Shown here piece after piece: positions 37,478-45,518 of a stretch of DNA of 64,000 nt. The notes under the pieces are model-generated. The model did no database searches. It was not told where the DNA came from and worked only from the letters and a program-made list of their open reading frames with translations. Each line of letters starts with the position of its first letter. Position 1 is the stretch's first letter. Origin of the DNA: Arthrobacter psychrochitiniphilus (lineage in GTDB: Bacteria > Actinomycetota > Actinomycetes > Actinomycetales > Micrococcaceae); the NCBI RefSeq assembly GCF_003185915.1, contig NZ_QHLZ01000004.1:62001-126000 (forward strand), given 5' to 3'. The position numbers were made by a program, and so were the translations under genes.

Positions 37478-38977
37478 TTAGGGTGCGGTTCGGGGTGGTG
37501 CAGGAGAGTGGGCCGGGAGCAGAATGATCACTGCGTCATCGGCTACCTTCGTCATTGCTTGCGCCATCCCCAAAGGGGCAAGCTCCGGAACAGCACTGTG
37601 CACCACATCGCGGCGGGAGGTGCCAGGTTCCGGGAACACCACCACAGTCCCTGGCCGCTGGCCTGAGCCGTTCAGGTTGTAGGCAAAACGTACGCCGGGA
37701 CCGTCATGGGTGAGATCATGACTGGCGAATGTCAACGCCCCGGAAATGGCGTAATCATCCCGATCGATGGGCACAATGGGGGAGCGGGTTGTGGTGGAAA
37801 AGCGCACGTTATCACCCGGACGCAGCACCTCGAGCGCCTGCGCCACCGCCAACGGCACGAACATGTTTTCCTCACAGCCCACCACCACAATGGGCCCCTG
37901 ACAGTCCAGAGCCGCTAAGTGCTCCGCTACGTGCGCCGCAATTGATGCAATCGTGGCGTCGGCGGGTGGGGCAGTAGTGCCGAAACGGTCGCTGCGCACG
38001 GGGGTGACATCCGCGGCCGTGAGTTCAAGCATCGAGAGCCGGCCTCCGGGAAGCGGCACTGTGCCTTTAGCGGCTTCTTGAGGCAGCGTCTGAATTAACG
38101 CGCTGGCACGCGCCAAAATGTCCTCCCCCAACTCGATCCGGCCCGTACCCAACGCCGTCACCGATATTCGGCACTCCAGCTCCTGCGCGAGGGCCGTAAA
38201 ACGCGCCCGGTCCACTGCGCTGCGCAGGTCAATCAGCGCAGCCACAACATACGTGGAGTGCGGCACCAGGGCGTGCAGTTCACGGATTGTGTTGATGACG
38301 GTGGAACCGGTGCTGAACTCGTCATCAACAAGAATCACGGGCCCGTTTCCGTCGAGCCAGTGCGGATCGGTGGGGACCATGGTGTGCGAGGTGGCGTGCG
38401 AATGCCCTTCCTCAAAGCCTGCCACTGAGGCTACCCCGGGCGTTGCATGGCGGGTGGAATGGATGTAGTAGGCGCCCAAGGCATTGGCCACGAGCCGCCC
38501 CAGCCCGGTGGCCGTTTCGGCATAGCCAATCACCACGGCGTCCGGCACCTGGGTGCGCAGCCGCGCCACATGCTCGGTGAGAGCGGCGATGACCGCACGC
38601 CGCTGTGGTGAGGGCGATTGCAGGACCGTGCTCAGAGCTTTAGCAGCCTGAAGTAGCGGAGCAGGGGGTGGGCTGGAGCATGGCGGGTGAGGATCGGCGT
38701 CGTCCGCCATGGCCGCGAGCCGGTCCGCGACAAAAGCACCCAATAGTTCACCAGCAGCAATAACCAGCCCCGGTTCGGTGGGGACATGCTTGGCCAAAAC
38801 CTGAGAGACCAGCAAATGAGCGCGCTTGGGGTTGCGGCGCAGGGCCAGACCCACCAGATCGGCCACGTCCACGGCGCTAGAGGGGTCGCTGTGAAGGGAC
38901 ACATCCAGTGCCGTGGCAACGAAGGTTCCACGCCACGGCGCGCTCACGCTGTGATCCCTTACTCCATGCCCATTCAC
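37478..38977 (-). CDS. Phosphoribosyltransferase with TRSP-like C-terminal domain
   Basis: 499 residues. The N-terminal two thirds is a phosphoribosyltransferase: the PRPP motif is VILVDDEFSTGSTVINTI, with an upstream VVIGYAETATGLGRL. The C-terminal part (~residues 340-495) contains LDCQGPIVVVGCEENMFVP and FAYNLNGSGQRPG, consistent with the TRSP domain found with such enzymes in Ter systems. A nucleoside-like product is inferred, not shown. The start overlaps the stop of the HpcH-like gene by 4 nt (ATGA). A His-rich/Pro-rich loop (DDADPHPPCSSPPPAP) separates two parts of the fold. Confidence 0.88.
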   Translation of the reverse strand: MNGHGVRDHSVSAPWRGTFVATALDVSLHSDPSSAVDVADLVGLALRRNPKRAHLLVSQVLAKHVPTEPGLVIAAGELLGAFVADRLAAMADDADPHPPCSSPPPAPLLQAAKALSTVLQSPSPQRRAVIAALTEHVARLRTQVPDAVVIGYAETATGLGRLVANALGAYYIHSTRHATPGVASVAGFEEGHSHATSHTMVPTDPHWLDGNGPVILVDDEFSTGSTVINTIRELHALVPHSTYVVAALIDLRSAVDRARFTALAQELECRISVTALGTGRIELGEDILARASALIQTLPQEAAKGTVPLPGGRLSMLELTAADVTPVRSDRFGTTAPPADATIASIAAHVAEHLAALDCQGPIVVVGCEENMFVPLAVAQALEVLRPGDNVRFSTTTRSPIVPIDRDDYAISGALTFASHDLTHDGPGVRFAYNLNGSGQRPGTVVVFPEPGTSRRDVVHSAVPELAPLGMAQAMTKVADDAVIILLPAHSPAPPRTAP

Positions 38978-40188
38978 GCCATGCTCACTTCGAGGAGGTC
39001 CACAAAAGTGATGTCAGCCGCCGCCACACCAAAAGCGTCGGCGCGCACAAGAGTGCGGTGCGCCCACGGTTGGTGTGGTTTCATCTCATTCATTTTGTTG
39101 CCATAAGGGGACGCCGCGGCACCGCCGTTGACGTTGCCGGCAATGGCCAGAGCGTCAAGATATTCCTCATGGCTGACAACGCTCATGGCGTGCACTAGAG
39201 CCACATGGGTGGGATGGATGACGGTTTTGCCCAGCAACCCGTTGGCTAAATCGAGTTCTATCTCGCGGATGAGAGTGTCCAGGTTGGCTGTCATGATGCG
39301 TTGGCGCAATTGAATTTCTTGCGGCCCCACAAACGGGGTGAGCCGCAATTGTGGGCGTAGCACCCTTTCCGTGTTGGCAAAGTGCTCCCAGACGGGGCCG
39401 GAGATAACAAAGCCGCTCTCCGGCCGGCCCAGAACGTTCACAATATCGCCAATGACACTAGCCACCACTTTGACGTCGTATATGGTCATATCGCGTGAGC
39501 GGCGCAGGCCGAAGGCGCTGGACATGTCCGTAGCGCCAATCCGGACTGAGAGAATGTCCTCCCGGTGGGCGGACAACAAGGCATGAACATTTGTCAGTGC
39601 CGTGGCACGGCTTTCGGCATGGATCACGGCCGGTGATTCCAAAATGGGCATAATCCGCAGGCGGTGCTTACCCTCCGTGGTGCCGTCCAATCCGAGCTCG
39701 GATTGGATCAGGTGCAGGGCGTGCAGGAATGCGGCCGCCACCCCTGATTCGTTGTCAAACTTGGGGATGACAAAACCTGTCAGGACCCCCGTGCTGGGCC
39801 CGGCCCGGCGGGCCACCGAGAGAAGTTGCTCAGGTGTTCTGACCCTGACAAAGAGCAGGGGTAAGGGCTCGTCGCAGGCGGCGAGCACACCGAGCGCAGC
39901 GATCACATTTTTCTCGGCGGCGGCAACCTCCGCGTCAGCAATGGAGTCTTCTAAGCACAGCACCATGGACACGCAGCCAAGGTCACGTTGACGGCGCACA
40001 TCTTTGACCAGATCCGGCCGGTTGGCGGGGGTGTAAAGTGTCCCACCCAAGGCAACGGCCTGCAGCTCGGGGGCGCTATCCGCCGTCAATTCCACCGGCA
40101 GCCGGTGGAAAAGTCTCGCTTCTTGGGAGGCTGTCAGGGAGCGGAAGTGTCGCATGTGCTCTTTCAAGGTGCTGCGTGAAGTAGGCAT
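38974..40188 (-). CDS. HpcH/HpaI aldolase / CitE-like lyase
   Basis: 404 residues. An enzyme of the PEP/pyruvate superfamily: CVSMVLCLEDSIADAEVAAA, LPLLFVRVRTPEQLL and RIMPILESPAVIH mark the CitE/HpcH barrel with its Glu/Asp metal ligands. Members cleave or form C-C bonds using an acyl-CoA or pyruvate/enolate. This variant is typical for ter operons and is thought to work with the adjacent phosphoribosyltransferases on an unknown metabolite. It is followed by the phosphoribosyltransferase with a 4-nt overlap. Confidence 0.88.
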   Translation of the reverse strand: MPTSRSTLKEHMRHFRSLTASQEARLFHRLPVELTADSAPELQAVALGGTLYTPANRPDLVKDVRRQRDLGCVSMVLCLEDSIADAEVAAAEKNVIAALGVLAACDEPLPLLFVRVRTPEQLLSVARRAGPSTGVLTGFVIPKFDNESGVAAAFLHALHLIQSELGLDGTTEGKHRLRIMPILESPAVIHAESRATALTNVHALLSAHREDILSVRIGATDMSSAFGLRRSRDMTIYDVKVVASVIGDIVNVLGRPESGFVISGPVWEHFANTERVLRPQLRLTPFVGPQEIQLRQRIMTANLDTLIREIELDLANGLLGKTVIHPTHVALVHAMSVVSHEEYLDALAIAGNVNGGAAASPYGNKMNEMKPHQPWAHRTLVRADAFGVAAADITFVDLLEVSMA

Positions 40189-40204
40189 TATTTGGGCGGA
40201 TACC

Positions 40205-41107
40205 CTAGCGTCCGTAGGCGGTGGTGGGTGCGCGGTGAGTCATGGAGAAGTCAAACTCCTGCCAAATCTGTAAATCAGACCAGTCGTGCGGAATAGGTTC
40301 TGCCCGCAGTTCCAAGACATTACCGATCCTGTGCAGCAGCAGCACCATTTGTGTGCCGTCAGCTGCTGGCGGCAGGGCCACGGACTCCCCGGAATACAGC
40401 CGCACTCCCATGGCGGAGCTACTGCGATTGATGAAAATAGCGCGCCGCAGCTCACGGACGTGACGGAGGGAAACCAGGGCATCGCGGCCATGATATCCCA
40501 CAAGCTCGCGGTTTCCGGAGGTCATCACGGCGGTGCCAGCCTTGTGGCCGTCAACGCTCTGGCCACCAGTCACATGGCGCACGTCCTCCCAGGCCACGGC
40601 GGTGCTGCCGCCCACCAGCAGGGTGCCAACGGATGACTCCAGCGCGGATAACCTCAGGACCCGGTCCGCGAGGTTCAATTCAAAAATATCCCGGATGCCA
40701 GGTGCCTCGAACAGCAGAGCCACCTCATGGTCCTCACGCCTTGCCTTTTCCCTCTGAGCTGCCAACTTCTTTGCCCTAGGACTCGTGGACGAGTCCGGTG
40801 CCGCGCCTCCTAACACCAGTCCGGAGGGCCGCGGCGCCCCGCCCTGGGTGGCGGTTGGTGTGGCCGGTGTGGCTGCCGGTACCGTGGCTGGTTGACGCAG
40901 GCTCAGCGACGGACTTGGAGCCGAAACTGGTGCGGGGGCCGCTGCTGCCGGGGAACGAAGGCTCAGCGAAGGGCTTGGAGTGGAAGCTGGTGCGGGGGCC
41001 GCCGCAGCCCGAATTGGTGCCTGAGCGGGAGCCGGTTTGGCGGTGCCTGGCTTGACCCGGCGACGCAAGTACGGAAGATCTGTGCGTGGAGTTGAAGGAA
41101 TGTTCAC
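40205..41107 (-). CDS. Ter-operon protein with Pro/Ala-rich N-terminus, TerA-like C-terminal domain (tentative)
   Basis: 300 residues from GTG 41107, 10 nt after the stop of the upstream TerD-like gene; the frame continues to 41185 only as its shadow. The first ~110 residues are Pro/Ala-rich with a duplicated block ending SPSLSLR, reminiscent of the SLSLTK start of TerD proteins. The C-terminal ~180 residues (EVALLFEAPGIRDIFELNLA, then AVAWEDVRHVTGGQSVDGH) form a folded domain that may be TerA-like; it was not matched with certainty. It lies between the TerD-like and HpcH-like genes. No membrane segment. Confidence 0.6.
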   Translation of the reverse strand: MNIPSTPRTDLPYLRRRVKPGTAKPAPAQAPIRAAAAPAPASTPSPSLSLRSPAAAAPAPVSAPSPSLSLRQPATVPAATPATPTATQGGAPRPSGLVLGGAAPDSSTSPRAKKLAAQREKARREDHEVALLFEAPGIRDIFELNLADRVLRLSALESSVGTLLVGGSTAVAWEDVRHVTGGQSVDGHKAGTAVMTSGNRELVGYHGRDALVSLRHVRELRRAIFINRSSSAMGVRLYSGESVALPPAADGTQMVLLLHRIGNVLELRAEPIPHDWSDLQIWQEFDFSMTHRAPTTAYGR

Positions 41108-41117
41108 GTCGGCGGGC

Positions 41118-41669
41118 CTACAGGCTGATCCCGTAGTCCTTGGCCACCCCGGCCAGGCCGCTGCTGTAACCCTGGCCCAAGGCACGGAATTTCCAGTCGT
41201 CGCGGTGCCGGTAGAGTTCGCCGAAGATCATGGCAGTTACTGAATCCAGCTGACTAACGGCAAGATCAAAACGGACAAGCTCGCGGTTCTCAGCCGTGGC
41301 TACACGGATGTGGGCGTTGCGCACTGCCGCAAAAGTGCCTTGGCCGCGAAATTCCGGGTCAACGTAGGCCAAAAAGATGATCTTGGAAATATCCTGCGGA
41401 ATCAGGCTCAACTCAACATCGATCTGTTCTTGATCGTTGCCGCCCACAAACGTCACGGAAGCATCGGCGCTGACAAGCTGGTTGAAAAATACCAGATGCT
41501 CATTGGAGACAGCCTTGCCGTCTGAATCGCACATAATGGCGAAGGGGACCAGCTCTGCCTGCGGGCCATGGCTCGGGATGGTATCCCAACCCATGGCCAC
41601 AAGAACCTGATTCAGGCCCGGGTTTTCAGCTGTCAGGGCCGCATTGGCCCCCGCCACTAGTGATGCCAC
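41118..41669 (-). CDS. TerD-family protein, degenerate calcium-site variant
   Basis: 183 residues. It keeps the TerD frame (NQVLVAMGWD near residue 20, LVFFNQLVS, and the end ALGQGYSSGLAGVAKDYG) but lacks the acidic calcium-binding residues of its siblings: the DLDASA segment is replaced by ELVPFAIM and the DNRTGxGxGDDEQ loop by VGGNDQEQID. It may therefore be a structural or regulatory paralog. The start overlaps the stop of the preceding gene by 13 nt. Confidence 0.85.
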   Translation of the reverse strand: MASLVAGANAALTAENPGLNQVLVAMGWDTIPSHGPQAELVPFAIMCDSDGKAVSNEHLVFFNQLVSADASVTFVGGNDQEQIDVELSLIPQDISKIIFLAYVDPEFRGQGTFAAVRNAHIRVATAENRELVRFDLAVSQLDSVTAMIFGELYRHRDDWKFRALGQGYSSGLAGVAKDYGISL

Positions 41670-42214
41670 GATTGGCCCTCCAAACGCAATGGATCTCTCT
41701 CTGTTGGGGGTGGTTGAAGCTGCAGCGCAGCGTCCTGGGCCGAGAACTTGTCAGCCAAGAAACGCCCATGAGTGGAAAGTTCCTCCACGGCGCCAATGCG
41801 GATCTGATTCAGCAGGTCCGCCAGAGTCAGTTGCAAAGTGGCCAGTTGCTCCGCAAAAAGGAACGTTGCGGGGGACTCTTCGTCATGGTGTGCAGGAGGC
41901 AGCGCCAAGTAGGCCTGTAGCGGGGTGGGGACGTAGCTGCAAATCATGGCGTTGAGCAGCACGCGCTGCTCCGTGGAGCAGCCTCTTATGCCAATATCAG
42001 TCACGGCCTCGCGCATCAGGTCTCCCAAATGCCGCAGCTGCGAGGTGATCAAAGGGGGAAGCCTGCTGCCGGAACGGCGCACGGATGCCCGCAAATTGTC
42101 CACGGAAAGGCCCATTTGGGCGATTTCCTCCGCCACCGGGTCAACTGCAGGTGAGGCAGGTGTTTGGGGCGCTTGGCCACCGCCAAACCTGCCCCCCACA
42201 AAACGGCCAATCAT
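41657..42214 (-). CDS. Small helical protein of ter operon, unknown function
   Basis: 185 residues, mostly helical by composition, with a Gly/Arg-rich start (RFVGGRFGGGQ). No signal peptide. It lies directly after TelA (35-nt gap), a position in which other ter operons carry an XpaC-like helical partner; sequence similarity to XpaC is not clear by eye. Cotranslated with the TerD-like gene through a 13-nt overlap. Confidence 0.7.
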   Translation of the reverse strand: MIGRFVGGRFGGGQAPQTPASPAVDPVAEEIAQMGLSVDNLRASVRRSGSRLPPLITSQLRHLGDLMREAVTDIGIRGCSTEQRVLLNAMICSYVPTPLQAYLALPPAHHDEESPATFLFAEQLATLQLTLADLLNQIRIGAVEELSTHGRFLADKFSAQDAALQLQPPPTERDPLRLEGQSWHH

Positions 42215-42249
42215 TGCTTTACCCTTGCTTCGTCGTCGTACGTTTCAGC

Positions 42250-43443
42250 CTACTCGCGTTCTGACTGGCGTGAACGCTCCAAGTACGGTTTTGCCTTGGC
42301 AAGACCGTCCTCGAGGGCGTGCACAGTGCCTTCCATGTTTTTGGCGGCCGATGCGCGGAAGGTATCAATGGCGTCCATGGTCTCAAAGACGTTGTCGAAG
42401 GCCTTCTGCAGCGTCTCAACGCTGACACCGGAGCTGGCAGCCTGCTGGTGGATGCGCACCGTCTGATCCTTGAGCATCTCTGAAGTCTTCAAGATCATGT
42501 TGTTCGTGGTGGTGTTGATGGCATCGATCTGATCCAGCACCATTTTCTGGTTCGCCAGGGCCTGAGCCACAATCACGGCCGTGCGCAGCGCCGAAATGGT
42601 GGTGGTACGAGCCCTGTCAACACCCTTGATGAGTTCTAAGTTGTTCTTGCGGATCAGGTCCATGGCCAGGTAGCCCTGCACCGAAACTGCCAGCTGCGTC
42701 AGGATGTCCTGATGGCGCTGGCGGATGGGGAAGAGTACATCGGCCTCAAGCTTTTGAGCCTGCTCAATCTGGCCCGAGGCCCGGGTGGCGTCAATCTTTT
42801 CAACACAGGCACCATCCAACGCCTTGGCGAAGACGGCGTATTCACTCAGGCTCTGCATGGTTTCCCACAGCTGGACCTTTTCCCCTGCCAAGGAGGCGTT
42901 GTCCTTGAGGAGTTCATCCTGGCCGGCCATGAGCGATTTAATGATGGCATCGAGCTGGGTCTGCGCCGATTCGTACTTCTGGAAGTACTTGGCCATCTTG
43001 TTGCCGCCGGGGATGAACCCCAGAATTTTCCGGCCAACACCCAGATCGGCGTTGTTGGGCGTCAAGGATTCCACCGTGCTGCGCAGGTCATTCAAGGTGC
43101 CAGCCACCTGGGCCTGGGCACTATTGCCGCTCTTCTTTGCCCCGGCAACAGAAGTTGATGAGCGTTCCAGCATGCGGCTTGAGGCATCCGAAGAGTTGGT
43201 CATCTCGCTGCCGGCCAACTTTGAAATACCGTCCACCTTGGTGGTGAATTCGGGGCTGCGGGCATCAAAAGTGGCGATCTCCGCGATGAAGTCCTTGGCC
43301 TGACGGTTGATTTCACTCTGACGTTCCATCGGAACGGGAACCATTCCGGGTGCTTCGTCAGCCACGACGATCGCGGGGGCGTCAGGGGCCTTCAGGACAA
43401 GAGCGGTTTCGGCTTCGGTGGGAGGGGTCAAAGGAGAAGTCAT
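42250..43443 (-). CDS. telA: TelA family toxic anion resistance protein
   Basis: 397 residues from ATG 43443 (a TTG at 43455 is possible). Long helical, charged protein with the TelA signature DFIAEIATFDARSPEF, FIPGGNKMAKYFQKYESAQ, and VEKIDATRASGQIEQAQKLE. TelA homologs are found in tellurite-resistance and cell-envelope stress operons together with TerD/TerC; molecular function is unknown, probably peripheral to membrane. No membrane segments. Positioned between the TerD triplet and the small helical protein. Confidence 0.93.
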   Translation of the reverse strand: MTSPLTPPTEAETALVLKAPDAPAIVVADEAPGMVPVPMERQSEINRQAKDFIAEIATFDARSPEFTTKVDGISKLAGSEMTNSSDASSRMLERSSTSVAGAKKSGNSAQAQVAGTLNDLRSTVESLTPNNADLGVGRKILGFIPGGNKMAKYFQKYESAQTQLDAIIKSLMAGQDELLKDNASLAGEKVQLWETMQSLSEYAVFAKALDGACVEKIDATRASGQIEQAQKLEADVLFPIRQRHQDILTQLAVSVQGYLAMDLIRKNNLELIKGVDRARTTTISALRTAVIVAQALANQKMVLDQIDAINTTTNNMILKTSEMLKDQTVRIHQQAASSGVSVETLQKAFDNVFETMDAIDTFRASAAKNMEGTVHALEDGLAKAKPYLERSRQSERE

Positions 43444-43557
43444 GGTGAGATCCAATTTTCCAAATAGTTGGAGGTTGCGGCAAATGCTAATTTATGGCTG
43501 AAGCCCGTGCCACGCGAAGAGCTGTTGGCACGGACTTCTGCACGCTTGTGCGGGTGG

Positions 43558-44139
43558 TTATCCGAGCGGGACACCGAAGTCGGTGGCGATCCCTGCGAGG
43601 CCGCTGGCGTAGCCCTGGCCCACTGCCTTGAACTTCCATTCGGTGCCGTTGCGGTAAATTTCCGAGAACAGCATGGACGTCTCTGGGGCTGCGTCCTCGC
43701 TCAGGTCAAAGCGCACGATTTCTTGCTCATTGCCCTGGTTGACCACGCGGCAGTACGCGCCACGGACCTGGCCAAAGTTCTGACCACGGGCTTCTGCCTG
43801 GTCAATGGAGACCACAATGACAATGCGTTCGACGTCGGAGGCGACCTTGGTCAAATCAATCAGGATCTGCTCGTCGTCACCTGCCCCGTCACCGGTGCGG
43901 TTGTCACCGAGGTGTGTCACCGAACCGTCCTTGGCAGCGGGCTGGTTGTAAAAGATGAAATCATCGCCGGACCGGACCTTGCCGGATGCGCCGACGAGGA
44001 GCGCCGAGGCGTCTAAGTCAAAGGCCTCACCCGTGGTGGTGCGAGGATCCCAGCCCAGGCCGATCAGGGCCTGCTGGAGGCCCGGGTCAGTCTTGGTCAG
44101 GGAAAGGTTGTTGCCCTTGGCAAGCGAAAGTCCAGCCAT
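43558..44139 (-). CDS. terD: TerD-family calcium-binding stress protein
   Basis: 193 residues. Canonical TerD fold: SLAKGNNLSLTKTDPGL start, FDLDASALLVGASG, and the calcium loop DNRTGDGAGDDEQI, ending GYASGLAGIATDFG. TerD proteins bind two Ca2+ ions and act in tellurite and other envelope/metal stress responses, cytosolic or membrane-associated. Very similar to the next upstream paralog (same length, most blocks shared), so the pair arose by tandem duplication. Confidence 0.95.
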   Translation of the reverse strand: MAGLSLAKGNNLSLTKTDPGLQQALIGLGWDPRTTTGEAFDLDASALLVGASGKVRSGDDFIFYNQPAAKDGSVTHLGDNRTGDGAGDDEQILIDLTKVASDVERIVIVVSIDQAEARGQNFGQVRGAYCRVVNQGNEQEIVRFDLSEDAAPETSMLFSEIYRNGTEWKFKAVGQGYASGLAGIATDFGVPLG

Positions 44140-44226
44140 GAGATCGTGTCCTTACGTTGTTAGTGGTCGGCGGATTGCCGGTTGCGCTCGTGTGGTGCGC
44201 GGATCATTCCGCGCACCAAAGGTGGA

Positions 44227-44808
44227 CTAGTCCAGGACGATTCCGTAGTCGGTTGCAATGCCGTGAAGGCCACTGGCGTAGCCCTGACCCACGGCACGGA
44301 ACTTCCATTCGCCGCCGTTGCGGTAAATTTCAGCGAAGACCATGGTGGTCTCAGATGCGGCGTCCTCGGAAAGGTCGTAGCGGACAATTTCGTGGTCATT
44401 TTCCTGGTTGATCACGCGGCAGTAAGCGTCACGGACCTGACCGAAGTTCTGGCCGCGGGCTTCCGCCTGGTCGATCGAGACAACAATGACCACGCGGTCA
44501 ATGTCGGAGGGGACTGTGGCGAGGTTGATCAGGATCTGCTCGTCATCACCGTCGCCCTCACCCGTGCGGTTATCTCCCTGGTGCACAACCGAGCCGTCTT
44601 TGGACTCGAGCTGGTTGTAGAAGATGAAATCGTCATTGTTGCGGACTTTGCCGCTGGCAGTGACCAGAATTGCTGATGCATCCAAGTCGAACTGGTCACC
44701 GCTGGTGGTGCGCGGATCCCAACCCAAACCAACCATGGCCAATTGCAGGCCGGGATCGGCCTTGGTCAGGGAAAGGTTGCTGCCCTTAGAAAGTGTCAAA
44801 GATGCCAT
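44227..44808 (-). CDS. terD: TerD-family calcium-binding stress protein
   Basis: 193 residues, with GAGGAG 11 nt upstream of the ATG. It has SLTLSKGSNLSLTKADPGL, FDLDASAILVTASG and the calcium loop DNRTGEGDGDDEQI, ending GYASGLHGIATDYG. Same length as its downstream neighbour and closely related at the DNA level. Separated from it by 87 nt without a visible terminator, so both are probably on one mRNA. Confidence 0.95.
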   Translation of the reverse strand: MASLTLSKGSNLSLTKADPGLQLAMVGLGWDPRTTSGDQFDLDASAILVTASGKVRNNDDFIFYNQLESKDGSVVHQGDNRTGEGDGDDEQILINLATVPSDIDRVVIVVSIDQAEARGQNFGQVRDAYCRVINQENDHEIVRYDLSEDAASETTMVFAEIYRNGGEWKFRAVGQGYASGLHGIATDYGIVLD

Positions 44809-44877
44809 AAGAACTGAACTCCTCTAATTACAAAAGTGCCGCTAATAAACTAAAACAAAAGAGCCTTTGGCGAAACC

Positions 44878-45471
44878 CTACAGTGCGTTGGCCGCGGGCT
44901 GGATCAAGTCCATGGCAGTGCGCCCGTTGGCGCGGTCCCCAATGGCCGTGAACTTCCAGCCGGTTCCTTCCCGGGAAACCTTGGACATGATCATGGCTGT
45001 GTGTGTGCCGGCATCCGTCAGCTGGAAGCGGGCCACCTCGGGGGAGCCTGCTGTGGAGTCATCGATCAGGCGGCAAAACGCGTTCTGGATGGTGTCAAAG
45101 CTCTGGCGGGAGTAGCTGCTGATCACAAAGACAATCTGGGCAACGGCAGGAGAAACCTTGGCCAGGTCAACCAGAATGGTCTCGTCGTCGCCTTCGCCTT
45201 CACCCGTGAGGTTGTCACCGGTGTGCTGGGTGGAACCGTCCTTGCTTTGCAACTGGTTGAAGAACACCGTGTCAATAGCCTTGCCACTGGCGTCAAAGAA
45301 GATGGCCGAAGCGTCCAAGTCAACATCAGCAGCCTTTTTCAAGCCACCGAAGAGTCCGCGCTTTACCGGGGCTGCAGAGTCCCAGCCCAAGCCCATCCGC
45401 ACCCGGGTGAGGGCAGCGCCGTCGTTCTTCTTCAGTGAAAGGGCCTGGCCCTTTTGCAAACTAAGTCCCAT
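44878..45471 (-). CDS. TerD-family protein, TerZ/TerX-like
   Basis: 197 residues from ATG 45471, with AGGAG 10 nt upstream. A more divergent TerD: MGLSLQKGQALSLKKND start, an inserted segment VKRGLFGGLKKAA before VDLDASAIFF, the calcium loop DNLTGEGEGDDETI and a different ending (DRANGRTAMDLIQPA). The inserted GLFGGLKK stretch is seen in some TerX/TerZ types. First TerD of the operon, directly after the TerC-like gene (47-nt gap). Confidence 0.92.
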   Translation of the reverse strand: MGLSLQKGQALSLKKNDGAALTRVRMGLGWDSAAPVKRGLFGGLKKAADVDLDASAIFFDASGKAIDTVFFNQLQSKDGSTQHTGDNLTGEGEGDDETILVDLAKVSPAVAQIVFVISSYSRQSFDTIQNAFCRLIDDSTAGSPEVARFQLTDAGTHTAMIMSKVSREGTGWKFTAIGDRANGRTAMDLIQPAANAL

Positions 45472-45518
45472 AACGTTTTGCTCCTAGTGAATAGCAGTGG
45501 AAAAAATTGGCTTGAGGG

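Noticed and set aside
41108..41185. N-terminal extension of the TerA-like gene
   Set aside because: It overlaps the coding region of the TerD-like gene in another frame; GTG 41107 fits operon spacing.
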